This document shows, piece after piece, positions 10,974-21,546 of a DNA stretch of 64,000 bases. Location of the stretch: contig NC_058518.1 of assembly GCF_904849725.1 (NCBI RefSeq), positions 323,476,581 through 323,540,580 of the forward strand, read 5' to 3'. Under the pieces are notes generated by a model, which worked only from the letters and a program-made list of their open reading frames with translations, was not told the DNA's origin and searched no databases. Source of the stretch: Hordeum vulgare subsp. vulgare (lineage: Eukaryota; Streptophyta; Magnoliopsida; Poales; Poaceae). Position numbers and translations under genes: made by a program. The first letter of the stretch is position 1, and the number at the start of each line of letters is the position of its first letter.

Positions 10974-12430
10974 TGATACATCTCCATCGTATCTACTTTT
11001 CCAAACTCTTTTGCCCTTGTTTTGGACTCTAATTTGCATGATTTGAATGGAACTAACCTGGACTAACGTTGTTTTCACCAGAATTGCCTTGGTGTTATTT
11101 TTGTGCAAAAATCAAAGTTCTCAGAACGTCCTGAAAATTTACGGGGAACATTTTTGGAAAATCTGAAAAATACCTGCGCAAAGATCCACCTGAGGGGGTG
11201 GGCCAGTGGGCCACAAGCCCTGCCACCGCCACCCCCTTGGGGGCGGATGGCAAGATTGTGGGGCCCACGTGGCTCTGCCGCCCCCAATCTCAGCTCTATA
11301 AGTTCACTTTCGGCCCAGAAAAATTAAAGAGAGAAGATTTCGTCACGTTTGCCATACGGAGGCGCCGCCATAACCTATTCTTCATCTGGAGGGCAGATGT
11401 GGAGTCCGTTTTGGGCTCCGGAGAGGGGAAATCGTCGCCATGGTCATCATCAACCTTCTTCCCTCTCCAATTCCATGAAACTCTTCGTCGTTCGTGAGTA
11501 ATCTATTCGTAGGCTCGCTGGGCGGTGATGAGTAGGATGAGATCTATCATGTAATCGAGTTAGTTTTGATGGGGATAGATCCCTAGTATCCACTATGTTC
11601 TGAGATTGATGTTGCTACTACTTTGCCATGCTTAACGCTTGTCACTAGGGCCCGAGTGCCATGATTTCAGATCTGAAATTATTTTGTTGCCACCAATATA
11701 TGTGTGTTTTAGATCCGATCTTGCAAGTTGTAGTTACCTACTATGTATTATGATCCGGCAACCCCAGAGTGACAATAAACGGAACCACTCCCGGTGATGA
11801 CCATAGTTTTAGGAGCTCATGTGTTCACCAAGTGCTACTGCGTTGGTCCGGTTCTTTATTAAAAGGAGAACCTTAATATCCCGTAGTTTGCTTTTGGACC
11901 CCGCTACCACGGGAGGGATGGACAATAGATGTCATGCAAGTTCTTTTCCCTAAGCATGTATGACGACACACGGAATGCATGCCTACATCACATTGCAGAA
12001 TGGGAGCTAGCCACATATCTCTCCGTGTTACAACTATTGCATGATGAATATCATGCAAACAAATCACCGACCCATTGCCTACGAGTTTGTCCTACTGCTG
12101 TTGTTACTTGTCTTGGTCTGTTGCTACTGTTGCTACTACTGTCGCTTGCCACTGTTGCTACTTGCTACTGCTGTCACTACTACTGAGCCTTGCCAGTGCC
12201 GTTACTCGTTACTTTATTGTTATTACTTTGCTTACAGATACTAATCTTTCAGGTGTGGTTGAATCTGACACATTCAGCTGCTAATACTCGAGAGTATCCT
12301 CTCACCTCCTATCTGGCTAACCAACAAGTTTGGGCCGAATAGTCTACATTCTTCTAGTTTCAATTGCCAGAGAGTGCTAGCAGCATTCTTCTGGTGCCGT
12401 TGCAGGGGAAGGTCTGCTGTCACGGAATCA
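10974..12430 (+). repeat. 5' LTR of the gag-protease Gypsy
   Basis: Starts TGATACATCTCC and ends CACGGAATCA. TATA-like CTCTATAAG lies at 11294-11302, with a GC-rich inverted repeat just upstream (11203-11272). Compared with the 3' LTR it lacks about 46 bp near 12343. The late part has CTGCTGTTACTTG-like repeats and a splice-acceptor-like pyrimidine tract. Confidence 0.87.
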
Positions 12431-12439
12431 ACATTTTTC

Positions 12440-12457
12440 TAGCGCCGTTGCCGAGGA
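12440..12457 (+). other. Primer binding site, tRNA-Asp type (two mismatches)
   Basis: TAGCGCCGTTGCCGAGGA differs at two positions from TGGCGCCGTTGCCGGGGA, the complement of the 3' end of plant tRNA-Asp(GUC). It lies 9 bp after the 5' LTR. Confidence 0.8.
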
Positions 12458-12507
12458 GGTATTGCTATATTCTCTGAGTTACTTGGGATTTATATCTGCT
12501 GATCGCT

Positions 12508-13844
12508 ATGAAGAATCTGAAGGATCCAAAAACCAAAGTCTTGCCCTCAACTACGAGGGGAGGTAAGGAATTGCCATCTAGCTCTGCACTTGATTCACCT
12601 TCAATTATGAGTAAGTTTGCGACATCACCTCCTGCTAGAAATCTTGATATGTCGCCTGTGCTTGATGATGCTTATGATGCTACTGCTAGAGATGCTATGC
12701 TTGATACTATGCTTGATACTGCTAGAGATGCTATGCCTGATGATACTATGCTTGATACTGCTAGAGATGCTATGCCTGATGATACTATGCTTGATACTGC
12801 TAGAGATGCTATGCTTGATACTGCTAGAGATGCTATGCCCGATGATCCTATGCGTGATACTGCTAGAGATACTACTTTGCCTGATGTTCCACTAGGAGTG
12901 TTCCTTGATGCTCATATTGCTAGAGTTACTTCCAATGCTCGTGACGCTTCTGAAACTGCCGATACTATTGAGATAGAACCTGCTTTTGCTCCTGCTAGAT
13001 CTAGCTCTCCTAGATATGAATTGCCTGATATACCTGAGGGTTATGTTATGGAGGGAGAGATAGCTGAGGATTTCTTGCGTGTAAGGATGCCTATGACGCT
13101 AAGAAATTACTTCTCAAGTGGAAAGAAAAATCTCTGAAAGCTAGGATGAAATACGACCCGAAGTTTGCCACTTCACCTATCTTTATCACCGATAAGGATT
13201 ATGAATTCTCTGTCGATCCTGAGATAATCTCTCTAGTCGAATCGTATCCTTTTCGCGGTTATGAGTCTGAGACGGTCGTAGCCCATCTTGCCAAACTACA
13301 CGATATAGCCACCCTTTTGACTAATGAGGAGAAGATCCGCCACTACTATATCCTTAAGATGTTTCCTTTCTCTCTAAAGGATGACGCTAAAGCCTGGTTC
13401 ACCTCTCTTGCTCTTGGATGTGTGAGTAGTCCCCAGGATATGGTCTATTACTTCTGTGAGAAATATTTCCCTGCCCATAAGAAGCAAGCTGCCCTGTAGG
13501 AAATATACAAGTTTGCTCAACTCCAAGAAGAGAGTCTCCCACAAGCTTGGGGGAGGCTTGTCCAGCTACAAAATGCTTTGCCTGATCACCCTCTTAAGAA
13601 GAACGAGATACTTGATATCCTCTATAACGGACTTACCGATGCCTCTAGAGACCACCTAGATAGTTGTGCCAGTTGTGTTTTTAGGGAACGAACTATAGAA
13701 CAAGCTGAGACCCTACTGCATAACATCTTGATCAACGATAATGCTTGGACTATTCCCGAACCACCTCCTAAGCCAACTCTGAAGAAAAGAGGTATTCTAT
13801 TCCTCAGTCCCGAAGATATGCAAGAAGCCAAGAAGTCTATATAA
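12508..13844 (+). pseudogene. Gypsy gag with tandem repeats, broken
   Basis: Starts at ATG 12508 (MKNLKDPKTK). The N-terminal part contains tandem 12-residue repeats (DTMLDTARDAMP type). A frameshift near 13080 joins it to the frame continuing through 13146, which encodes the Retrotrans_gag domain: YPFRGYESETVVAHLAKL, HYYILKMFPFSLKDDAKAWF, VYYFCEKYFP. A TAG at 13497-13499 interrupts it, after which the frame continues (YKFAQLQEESLPQAWGRL, LYNGLTDASRDHLDS) to TAA at 13842-13844. Remaining gag sequence continues to about 14050, where another frameshift occurs. Gag would form particles that package element RNA. Confidence 0.85.
12683..12880 (+). repeat. Coding tandem repeat in gag (36-bp unit)
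   Basis: About five imperfect units of GATACTATGCTTGATACTGC followed by TAGAGATGCTATGCCT. They encode Asp/Met/Ala-rich 12-residue repeats. Unit differences are mostly single substitutions and whole-unit or half-unit losses, as expected from slippage. Confidence 0.8.
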
Positions 13845-14056
13845 GAGAAAGGCATTAGATCTGAAGATGTCAAAAATCTACCACCTATCGAAGAGATCCA
13901 TGGTCTCGATAACCCGATACAAGTAGTAGAAGTGAATTCTCTGTGTAGGTTTGATGATAGTGATATTCCTTTTGACAAACCTGCTAGCCTATGCTTTGAT
14001 GAATTTACAACTTCGTTGCCAAACAACAGAGTTTCAATGATTATGTTAGCAGACAT

Positions 14057-15394
14057 TTGGAACAAAGTGCTCGGATTCTTAGCCATTTAAGTGCTTGTGC
14101 AGACAGAAATGTCAATGATCTGAAGCTTCTGAGTAAACATGTCTCTATGATTACTACTCAGGTAGAACAAGTACTTAAAGCTCAGAATGACCTGCTTAAT
14201 GAATTAAATGACAACTCTGTCAGAGTCATTACTAGAGGAGGCAAAATTACTAAGGAACCTTTGTATCCTGAAGATCATCCTAAGAGAATTGATCAAGATT
14301 CTCAAGGAATCAATGCTGATACACTCAGTCATCCTAAGGAGAAGAAGAAGGATGATAGAAACCTACATGCCAGTTCACCAAATACTGTCACACCTGAAGA
14401 ACCTAATGATATTTCTGCGTTTGATGCAGAAACACAACCTGGTGATGAACATGAACCTGGTGACAATATGGACAGCGATGTTCATAATAATGCTCAAACT
14501 AGCAATGATGAGGATGTGGAGATTCAACCTTCGGTTAATCCTGATAACCCACAACCTAAGAGATACGATAAGAATGACTTCACTGCTAGGAAGCATGGTA
14601 AAGAAAGGGAGCCATGGGTTCAGAGATCTATGCCCTTTCCTCCTAAGCCATCCAAGAAAAAGGATGATGAGGATTTTGAGCGCTTCGTTGAGATGATAAG
14701 ACCCACATTTTTGCAGATGCGGTTAACTGATATGCTCAAGATGTCTCCGTATGCTAAGTACATGAAATATATTGTGACTAATAAACGGAAGATACCAGAT
14801 CTTGAGATCTCCACCATGCTTGCCAACTACACTTTCAAAGGTGGAACTCCTAAGAAACTTGGTGATCCCGGAGTGCCCACTATACCTTGCCCCATTAAAG
14901 GAAATTACGTAAGAACTACCTTATGTGACCTTGGAGCCGTTGTTAGTGTTATGCCGCTCTCTCTTTATCGTAGACTTGAATTGGATAAATTGACACCCAC
15001 TGAAATTTCTCTGCAAATGGCCGGCAAATCAACTGCTTTCCCTATCGGCATTTGCGAGGATGTGCCTGTTGTGGTTGCTAACACCACTATCTTAATACAC
15101 TTTGTTATCTTGGATATTCCCGAGGACGATGCTATGGCTGTCATCCTCGGAAGACCCTTTTTAAACACTGCAAGGGCTGTTATAGATTGCAAGAAAGGCA
15201 ATGTCACTTTCCATGTTAACAGTAAGGAGCACAGAGTGCACTTTCCGAAGAAACGATATCAAGTACATTGCATCAATGCTATCGAAAAGACTTCATCGAT
15301 TCTTATTGGGCGCTTTGAATGCCCTATTCCTCGTGTCAAGATGAAGTATGATTTGCTTGTTGGGGAGATACATATCCCCATCGAGGTGACTTAG
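14057..15394 (+). CDS. Gypsy gag C-terminus and aspartic protease
   Basis: 445-codon open frame. Residues 1-60 form a helical gag end (EQSARILSHLSACADRNV), then an acidic, low-complexity linker to about residue 190. From about residue 220 the retropepsin-like domain follows: GNYVRTTLCDLGAVVSVMPLSLYRRL carries the active site DLGA, in the place of DTG/DSG, as is usual in plant Gypsy gag-protease proteins; the second motif is AVILGRPFLNTARAVIDC. A normal pol would continue to RT here, but the frame stops at 15394 and no RT follows, so this is a gag-protease-only element. The protease would cleave gag. Confidence 0.85.
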   Translation: MEQSARILSHLSACADRNVNDLKLLSKHVSMITTQVEQVLKAQNDLLNELNDNSVRVITRGGKITKEPLYPEDHPKRIDQDSQGINADTLSHPKEKKKDDRNLHASSPNTVTPEEPNDISAFDAETQPGDEHEPGDNMDSDVHNNAQTSNDEDVEIQPSVNPDNPQPKRYDKNDFTARKHGKEREPWVQRSMPFPPKPSKKKDDEDFERFVEMIRPTFLQMRLTDMLKMSPYAKYMKYIVTNKRKIPDLEISTMLANYTFKGGTPKKLGDPGVPTIPCPIKGNYVRTTLCDLGAVVSVMPLSLYRRLELDKLTPTEISLQMAGKSTAFPIGICEDVPVVVANTTILIHFVILDIPEDDAMAVILGRPFLNTARAVIDCKKGNVTFHVNSKEHRVHFPKKRYQVHCINAIEKTSSILIGRFECPIPRVKMKYDLLVGEIHIPIEVT

Positions 15395-15589
15395 TGGTTA
15401 TTCGAAAATTCTCCGTTCTCTCTTGCGATTCGAGAAGGTTTTGTCATGAGGACTTGATCAACCCCATTGACGGATTTCTTTCGATGACCATGAAATGGAT
15501 GAATCAAAGAGTCACATACCTCTGTTTTGAGCTTTCATTTTCTGTTGCTTAGAAGAAAAATGATAGATTCAGTTGAGCTTTTCCTGTTT

Positions 15590-15800
15590 TCTTTTTTTAG
15601 CGTCCGAGAGAAAAATACCTCGAAAATAAAAGTTCTCCGATGGTCCTGAAACTTTAGTATGATTTTTCTGAAATATTTGAAAATTACTGGGCCTGAGAGC
15701 TGGCCTGGGGGCCAGACCAGTGGGCCACAAGCCCTGCCACCGCCACCCCCTGGTGGTGGCTAGCGAGCTTGTGGGGCCCACAGGGACCCCCTCCACTCAT
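15590..15800 (+). promoter_or_regulatory. LTR-like internal segment upstream of the second ORF
   Basis: This internal stretch resembles part of the element's own LTR (about 11100-11280): AAGTTCTC, TCCTGAAA, then CCAGTGGGCCACAAGCCCTG and the same inverted-repeat architecture (15720-15781). It is diverged from the LTR, so not a recent duplication. It lies between the protease and the second ORF, where a separate promoter would be needed. Promoter function is inferred. Confidence 0.5.
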
Positions 15801-15941
15801 TCCACCTCCCAGCCTCTTCTTCCACCTCCAAAAAAAATTGTTTCGCACCTAAAACCCGTGTTCTTGCTCATTTGGCTGTGATTTTCGATCTCCTTGCTCA
15901 AAGCACCATTCTCCGAACCATTTTGGGGAAATTACTCCTTG

Positions 15942-16174
15942 GTAAGTGACTCCTCCATTGGTCCAATTAGTTTTTGCTCTAGTGCTTTATCCTTCGTGTA
16001 TTCTTGCTACCTTGGTGACCCTGTTCTTGAGCTAGAAATGTTAATTTTAGCTGGTCCCAAGTAGTTTTAGCGCATGATACGGTCTCTAGGCACTAGTAGG
16101 AGTAGTTGCTACAAGTTGGGTTAATCTTTATTCACTTTTCTTTCGAAGTCTCTAAAAATTTCAGAATTTTTCAG
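15942..16174 (+). other. Putative intron in the leader of the second ORF
   Basis: A strong donor-like CTTG|GTAAGTGAC at 15942 and an acceptor-like AATTTTTCAG at 16174 bound a T-rich stretch of 233 bp that ends 18 bp before the ATG at 16193. No transcript evidence is available here. Confidence 0.35.
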
Positions 16175-16192
16175 AGCTAGAAAAAGGAAAAA

Positions 16193-17260
16193 ATGAGGAG
16201 GTTCTTGAGAGGCTCTTCAAGACGTAACCCCAAAGAGAATAAGAAGAACCACCCCAAGTACGTAATCCCTGGAGTCACAGAAGTTCGAGCGTGCGAGTGG
16301 CCAAGTGATGAATTTTTGCACGCCGCCGGACTTTATGAAGACTTTTATTACTTCGTGGAGAACGCAGGTCTTACTGTGTTCGTTGCAGATAAGTGCTCAC
16401 AATACCTCCTCCTCACCAATATTTTCGTTCAAAGCTTCAACTTTTATCCGAGGAAGAATCCTCCCATGCTTGAGTTCATGATATACGATGTTCCCAAGTG
16501 CATGACACTACAGGATTTTTGCAATGTATGCAAATTACCTTATGTTGGGGATATCCGTGACCCTCGTCCACGGGACTTGGAGGATTTCATTGGTACTATT
16601 GATGTTGGAGAGGAGAGAGGATTGTCTCGCGCTAGAATTGCTAGCATACATTTTCCTGTGCTTCGGTACTTCTCACTATTTGTGGGAAAATGTTTGATTG
16701 GCCATGGGCAGGCTAGATCACTTAGTTCTCTAGACCTTGCGGTTTTGCACGAAGGCCTTTATAACGATTAGGCTTATAGCCTAGGTGCTATAGTAGCCCA
16801 GCGGTTGAACATCAACCGTTCCAAGGGTGTCGTCTATGGAGGTATCTATGCTACCCGTCTTGCCAGACACCTTGAGATACCCATTAGACTAGGAGAGGAA
16901 GGAGAGATGCTTCTCCCCGAGAAATATCTGGATTATGACAGCATGGTTCGCCAGGATTTTCTGGATAGAGATGCTAGTATACGGATGATTTATAACCTGG
17001 TATTTAGTCAGGGTACTCGAGAGACTATTACTTTGCCTGCTCCTTCTTTGTTTGATCTTCATGCACGCAGGTACACTATTATGCCCTCGGAGATCTACGC
17101 ATATTGGGGCTTGGCCCAACCACAGGCGCCCGTGCCTGAGCCGCCAGTCGAGTACCAGACGCCAGTTTATCAGTGGGAGCCAGAGGAGCTCACACAGCAG
17201 TGGCATCCACAGTCTGCTCCGGAGTATCCCGGAGCTGGTGATTTCCCACCACGGGGGTAG
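16193..17260 (+). pseudogene. Second ORF of the gag-protease Gypsy, one nonsense codon
   Basis: 355 codons from ATG 16193 (MRRFLRGSSRRNPKENKK, basic start), with an in-frame TAG at 16769-16771 and otherwise open to 17260. Motifs: EVRACEWPSDEFLHAAGLYEDF, FYPRKNPPMLEFMIYDVPK, LQDFCNVCKLPY, YFSLFVGKCLIGH, a Pro-rich end. No RT, integrase or membrane segment is visible. It resembles recurrent plant 'retrotransposon protein' ORFs of unknown function, and in style resembles the third ORF of the Copia it sits in (aromatic-rich globular part, Pro/Gln tail), though I cannot show homology. Confidence 0.72.
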
Positions 17261-19190
17261 TCCAAGCTAGGCCAAAAGCCTAAGCTTGGGGGAGTACGTC
17301 TTCTCACCGACTTTACATTCATGCTTATGCTTTCACTTTGTTAGCCGGTGTTCACACTTTGTCACTGTATTATCCATGCTAGTTTATATTCATTTTCTTG
17401 TTTTGTTGTTTTGTGTCCTTTTTAGTAAACCCCAAAAAGATTTTTATTTCTTCTTTTGCTTGTTGGGAGCTTTCCCGTGTAAATAGTTTTCTTTTTCTTT
17501 GGGTCAAGGTAGAAGATATTGGTTACAATGTTTAGCGGTTCTTGCTTGAATACGTGTTTAGCTTTCAAAGAGCCATATTACTTTGTCTTCTCCTTTGTGT
17601 CTGCCTGCAGATTCAGCTTAGTCCAATGCACGAGTGCTCTTATTATTGTTCACATCGTTCGATCGTGCAAGTGAAAGGCAATAATGATGATATATGATGA
17701 AGTGCATGAGACTGAAAAGCTGGTATAAACTCTATCTATTTTATTTTTGTAAATATGACTAGAATGTCGACCTAGATTTAGCTTTGTTGTGAGAGAACCA
17801 TGTTTGCAATGACAACTTAGAGATCATAGTTTCGGATGCCATGCTTAGTTAGCTGAGAGTTTATAATGATTTGTCTTGAATGCCAACATAGATTTTGAGA
17901 TGACTATGATGTAGTATGATAGGATGGTATTCTCCTTTGAATGATTCAAGTGGCTTGACTTGGAGCATGTTCATGCATGTAGTTGAAACAAAATCAACAT
18001 AGCCTCTATGATGTTTGTGTTCATGGTGATTTATATCCTGTTCATGCTTGCATTCAATGTTAGTCAAACTCATTGCAACTTGATGACTGTTGTTGCTCTC
18101 TAGTTGGTTGCTTCCCAGTCTTTTGCTAGCCTTCACTTGTACTAAGTGGAACACTGCTTGTGCATCCACTTCCATAAACCCAAAAGTTTTTCCATGAGAG
18201 TCCACCATACCTACCTATTTGCGGTATCTACCTGCCGTTCCAAGTAAATTTGCATGTGCCACTCTCTAAACTTTCAAGAAATAATTTGTTTTTCATGCCC
18301 GAACCGCTCATGTGGTGGCAGAGGGCTATTGGTATCTTCCATGCTAGGAGTGTTATCCTCGACATGTGTTTATTTACTATCATTCACGAGAAAGGGGCCA
18401 GTAATTGGAATGCCTAGTTCCACGCTTAAATCGAAAACATAACTGTAAAACAAGACTCCCCCTAGATTGATGTTAGTATGGACGGTACCCAAGGATTCGG
18501 CTAGCCATGGAGTGTGATTGATTGGTGGTGGGGGAGTTAAAACTTTACTTTTCTATTTGGGAACCGCCTATAGCATGAGTAGCATGGAAGATATTGAGAA
18601 CTCTTGGTCATTGCATTGACAATGAAAGCATGCCACCCAAAATTATTATCTCTGTTTTCAAAGCTTGAGCTCTGGCACCTCTGCAAATCAATGCTTCCCT
18701 CTGCGAAGGGCCTGTCTATTTATTTTCCTGTCGAGTCATCCTCTTCTTTTATAAGCACCAATTAGAGAGCACCTCTGTCATTGTTATGCTTTGCTTTTGA
18801 TTGATATTGAGTATGACTATGACTGGATTTCGTTGCTATGAATTACAATGTTTAGTCAGCCCTTGATCTTTGAAAGTGCTCTGCATTTATGTTTTGCGGT
18901 CTCAGAAAGAGTTAGCGAGATACCACCTATTCATATTGCTTCATGCTTGTTTTGATTGAAGTGTTGGTATTCAAAACTCATTATTATTTGCTCGTTAGCT
19001 GATTATGCCATTGATATTAGTTTACCGTGAGACCTTTGTGTCACTTGCTTATGTGGTTAACTTGTGATCTTGCTAAAATTCTTGTTATGAGTTAGACATA
19101 GTTGCAACAACAAGATCAAACAGAGTTTGTCAAAGTTTTTCTTTCTCTCTCAGTTTGTCCACTGAGTTGCTTGAGGACAAGCAAGGTTTT
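17261..19190 (+). other. 3' non-coding region of the gag-protease Gypsy
   Basis: About 1.9 kb with only short ORFs and no protein motif. It begins just after the second ORF with a copy of the PPT 13-mer (17282-17294) and ends at the true PPT. Long untranslated 3' regions of this kind are common in grass Gypsy elements. Confidence 0.7.
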
Positions 19191-19203
19191 AAGCTTGGGG
19201 GAG
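19191..19203 (+). other. Polypurine tract of the gag-protease Gypsy
   Basis: AAGCTTGGGGGAG ends one base before the 3' LTR. The same 13-mer also occurs at 17282-17294, after the second ORF, and at 13543-13555 inside gag, where it encodes part of QAWGR. Confidence 0.75.
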
Positions 19204-19204
19204 T

Positions 19205-20687
19205 TGATACGTCTCCATCGTATCTAATTTTCCAAACTCTTTTGCCCTTGTTTTGGACTCTAATTTGCATGATTTGAATGGAACTAACCTAGACTGACGC
19301 TGTTTTCAGCAGAATTGCCTTGGTGTTATTTTTGTGCAGAAATCAAAGTTTTGAGAACGTCCTAAAATTTACGGGGAACATTTTTGGAAAATATGAAAAA
19401 TACCTGCGCAAAGATCCACCTGAGGGGGTGGGCGAGTGGGCCACAAGCCCTGCCACCACCACCCCCTGGTGGCGGATGGCAAGCTTGTGGGACCCACGTG
19501 GCTCTGCCGCCCCCAATCTCAGCTCTATAAGTTCACTTTGTGATATGGAGGCGCCGCCACAACCTGTTCTTCATCTGGAGGGCAGATCTGGAGTCCGTTT
19601 TGGGCTCCGGAGAAGGGAAATCATCGCCATCGTCATCATCAACCTTCTTCCCTCTCCAATTCCATGAAGCACTTTGTCATTCGTGAATAATCTATTTGTA
19701 GGCTCGCTGGGCGGTGATGAGTAGGATGAGATCTATCATGTAATCGAGTTAGTTTTGATGGGGATTGATCCCTAGGATCCACTATGTTCTGAGATTGATG
19801 TTGCTTCTACTTTTCCATGTTTAACGCTTGTCACTAGGGCCCGAGTGCCATGATTTCAGATCTGAAATTATTATGTTGCCACCAATATATGTGTGTTTTA
19901 GAACCGATCTTGCAAGTTGTAGTTACCTACTATGTGTTATGATCCGGCAACCCCGGAGTGATAATAACCGGAACCACTCCCGGTGATGACCATAGTTTGA
20001 GGAGTTCATGTGTTCACCAAGTGCTAATGCGTTGGTTCGGTTCTTTATTAAAAGGAGAACCTTAATATCCCATAGTTTCCTTTTGGACCCGCGGCCACGG
20101 GAGGGATGGACAATAGATGTCATGCAAGTTCTTTTCCCTAAGCATGTATGACGACACACGGAATGCATGCTTACATCACATTGACGAACAGGAGCTAGCC
20201 ACATATCTCTCCGTGTTATAACTGTTGCATGATGAATATCATCCAAACAAATCACCGACCCATTGCCTACGAGTTTGTCCTACTGCTGCTGTTACTTGTC
20301 TTGCTCTGCTACTGTTACTTGTCTTGCTCTGCTCCTACTGTTGCTACTACTGTCGCTTGCCACTGTTGCTAATTGCTACTGCTGTCACTACTGCTGATCC
20401 TTGCCACTACCGTTACTCGTTACTTTGCTGTTACTACTTTGCTTGCAGATACTAATCTTTCAGGTGTGGTTGAATCTGACACATTCAGCTGCTAATACTC
20501 GAGAGTATCCTCTCACCTCTTGTCTGGCTAACCAACAAGTTTGGGTCGAATACTCTACCCTTTAAAACTGCTACGATCCCATGTGCTGGTGGGCTGTCAA
20601 CAACATTCTTCTAGTTTCGATTGCCGAAGAGTGCTAGCAGCATTCTTCTGGTGCCGTTGCAGGGGAAGGTCTGCTCTCACGGAATCA
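19205..20687 (+). repeat. 3' LTR of the gag-protease Gypsy
   Basis: Closely matches 10974-12430; starts TGATACGTCTCC directly after the PPT and ends GGAATCA at the TSD. The inverted repeat lies at 19436-19497 and CTCTATAAG at about 19522. It lacks a stretch after GTTCACTTT that the 5' LTR has, and has about 46 bp more near 20560. Confidence 0.87.
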
Positions 20688-20692
20688 AGCCT
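20688..20692. repeat. TSD AGCCT, right copy
   Basis: Exact copy of 10969-10973, directly after the 3' LTR end GGAATCA. Confidence 0.85.
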
Positions 20693-21546
20693 CGGGTTGA
20701 GGATTTTTCTCAGGATTTTGAATTTCATCAGGCTGAGGATTTTTCTCAGGATCTTGATGACTGCTTGGTGGAGGAGCCAGATTCATCAGCTCGTGCAGCT
20801 GATCCGTGTGCAGTTTCGTCAGGAGGAATGAAGGTCTGAGGACTGTCATCAATGCGAATTTCCTCATCAGTGTGTTCCTCAGACTCGGCATTCTTCATCT
20901 CCTTATCAGCCACGTGCTCCTTGTCTTCGCTTTCGAAGGGAGTCATCTCATATGATGGAGCAACGTTGAGAGGCACAGGATCCAGAGGTGCATTTTCTTC
21001 AAGAGCTTTGAGGCGCTTGGCCTCAGTTGATTCTTCTGCTGATGAAGCTTTTCTTTTCTTGGCTTCCTTTTCAGCAACCCTGTTCTTCTTCACATCTGAT
21101 GCAGACGGAGTCATTTTCTTCACCTTTGAAGCTTTTGGTGAAGGCGTTTTCTCAGCTAAAGCAGTTTCATCAGCTGGAGCACAGTCATCAGCTGGCTTAG
21201 AAGCACCAGCTGGAGCAGAGACATTAGCTGGCTTAGAAGCAGCTGGAGCAGTTTCACCAACTGTAGCAGAATCATCAGTTGGATTTTCCTTGGCAATTCC
21301 TCAATAACTGGTTCATCAGCACAGCTTTCTTGAGGGATTTCCTCAGCATGAGTAGTTTCATCAGTTGGTTCCTCAATCAGAGGCTGAGGTGTTGGTGCTG
21401 GAGGGGCAGCCTTATTGTTGTACTTGTCAACTGCTTCAGTGGAAAATTTGATGAAATTGCTTTTGAGACTTTGACGGTCGGAGAGCTTAGAGTATTTGTG
21501 TGTCAAAGTCTTCAATTCAGCCTGTGTTGACACAAGTGCATCATGA
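20693..21546 (-). pseudogene. Third ORF of the Sirevirus-like Copia, N-terminal part
   Basis: This segment sits between the two nested Gypsy elements and reads on the minus strand into the segment ending at 10968. Its end repeats the NPEKNPQPE-type motif that continues after the insertion, and AGCCT is duplicated at the junctions. Going downstream: a helical stretch (QAELKTLTHKYSKLSD), a Pro-rich stretch, then a Lys/Glu-rich basic region (VAEKEAKKRKASS, like a nuclear localisation signal), then an acidic region. At least two frameshifts are apparent, near 21300 and 20780. The start codon is not present; it was probably in the part adjoining the Gypsy at 21546/29029. Confidence 0.65.

Larger units (their letters stand above)
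10974..20687 (+). mobile_element. Gypsy element without RT or integrase (Sabrina/WHAM-like, tentative)
   Basis: Plus-strand element with LTRs 10974-12430 and 19205-20687 and an exact 5-bp TSD AGCCT (10969-10973 and 20688-20692). It is inserted in the third ORF of the Sirevirus-like Copia. Internal order: PBS (tRNA-Asp), gag with tandem repeats, protease, an LTR-like internal segment, a second ORF, about 1.9 kb of non-coding DNA, then a PPT. There is no RT, RNase H or integrase and no obvious place for them, so it would depend on a related autonomous element. LTR start TGATACATCTCC and size fit a Triticeae Gypsy; the family name is from memory. Confidence 0.85.

Noticed and set aside
11103..11497. 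ORFs in both directions within the Gypsy LTR
   Set aside because: They overlap the U3 hairpin and TATA box and are repeated in the 3' LTR with different frames.
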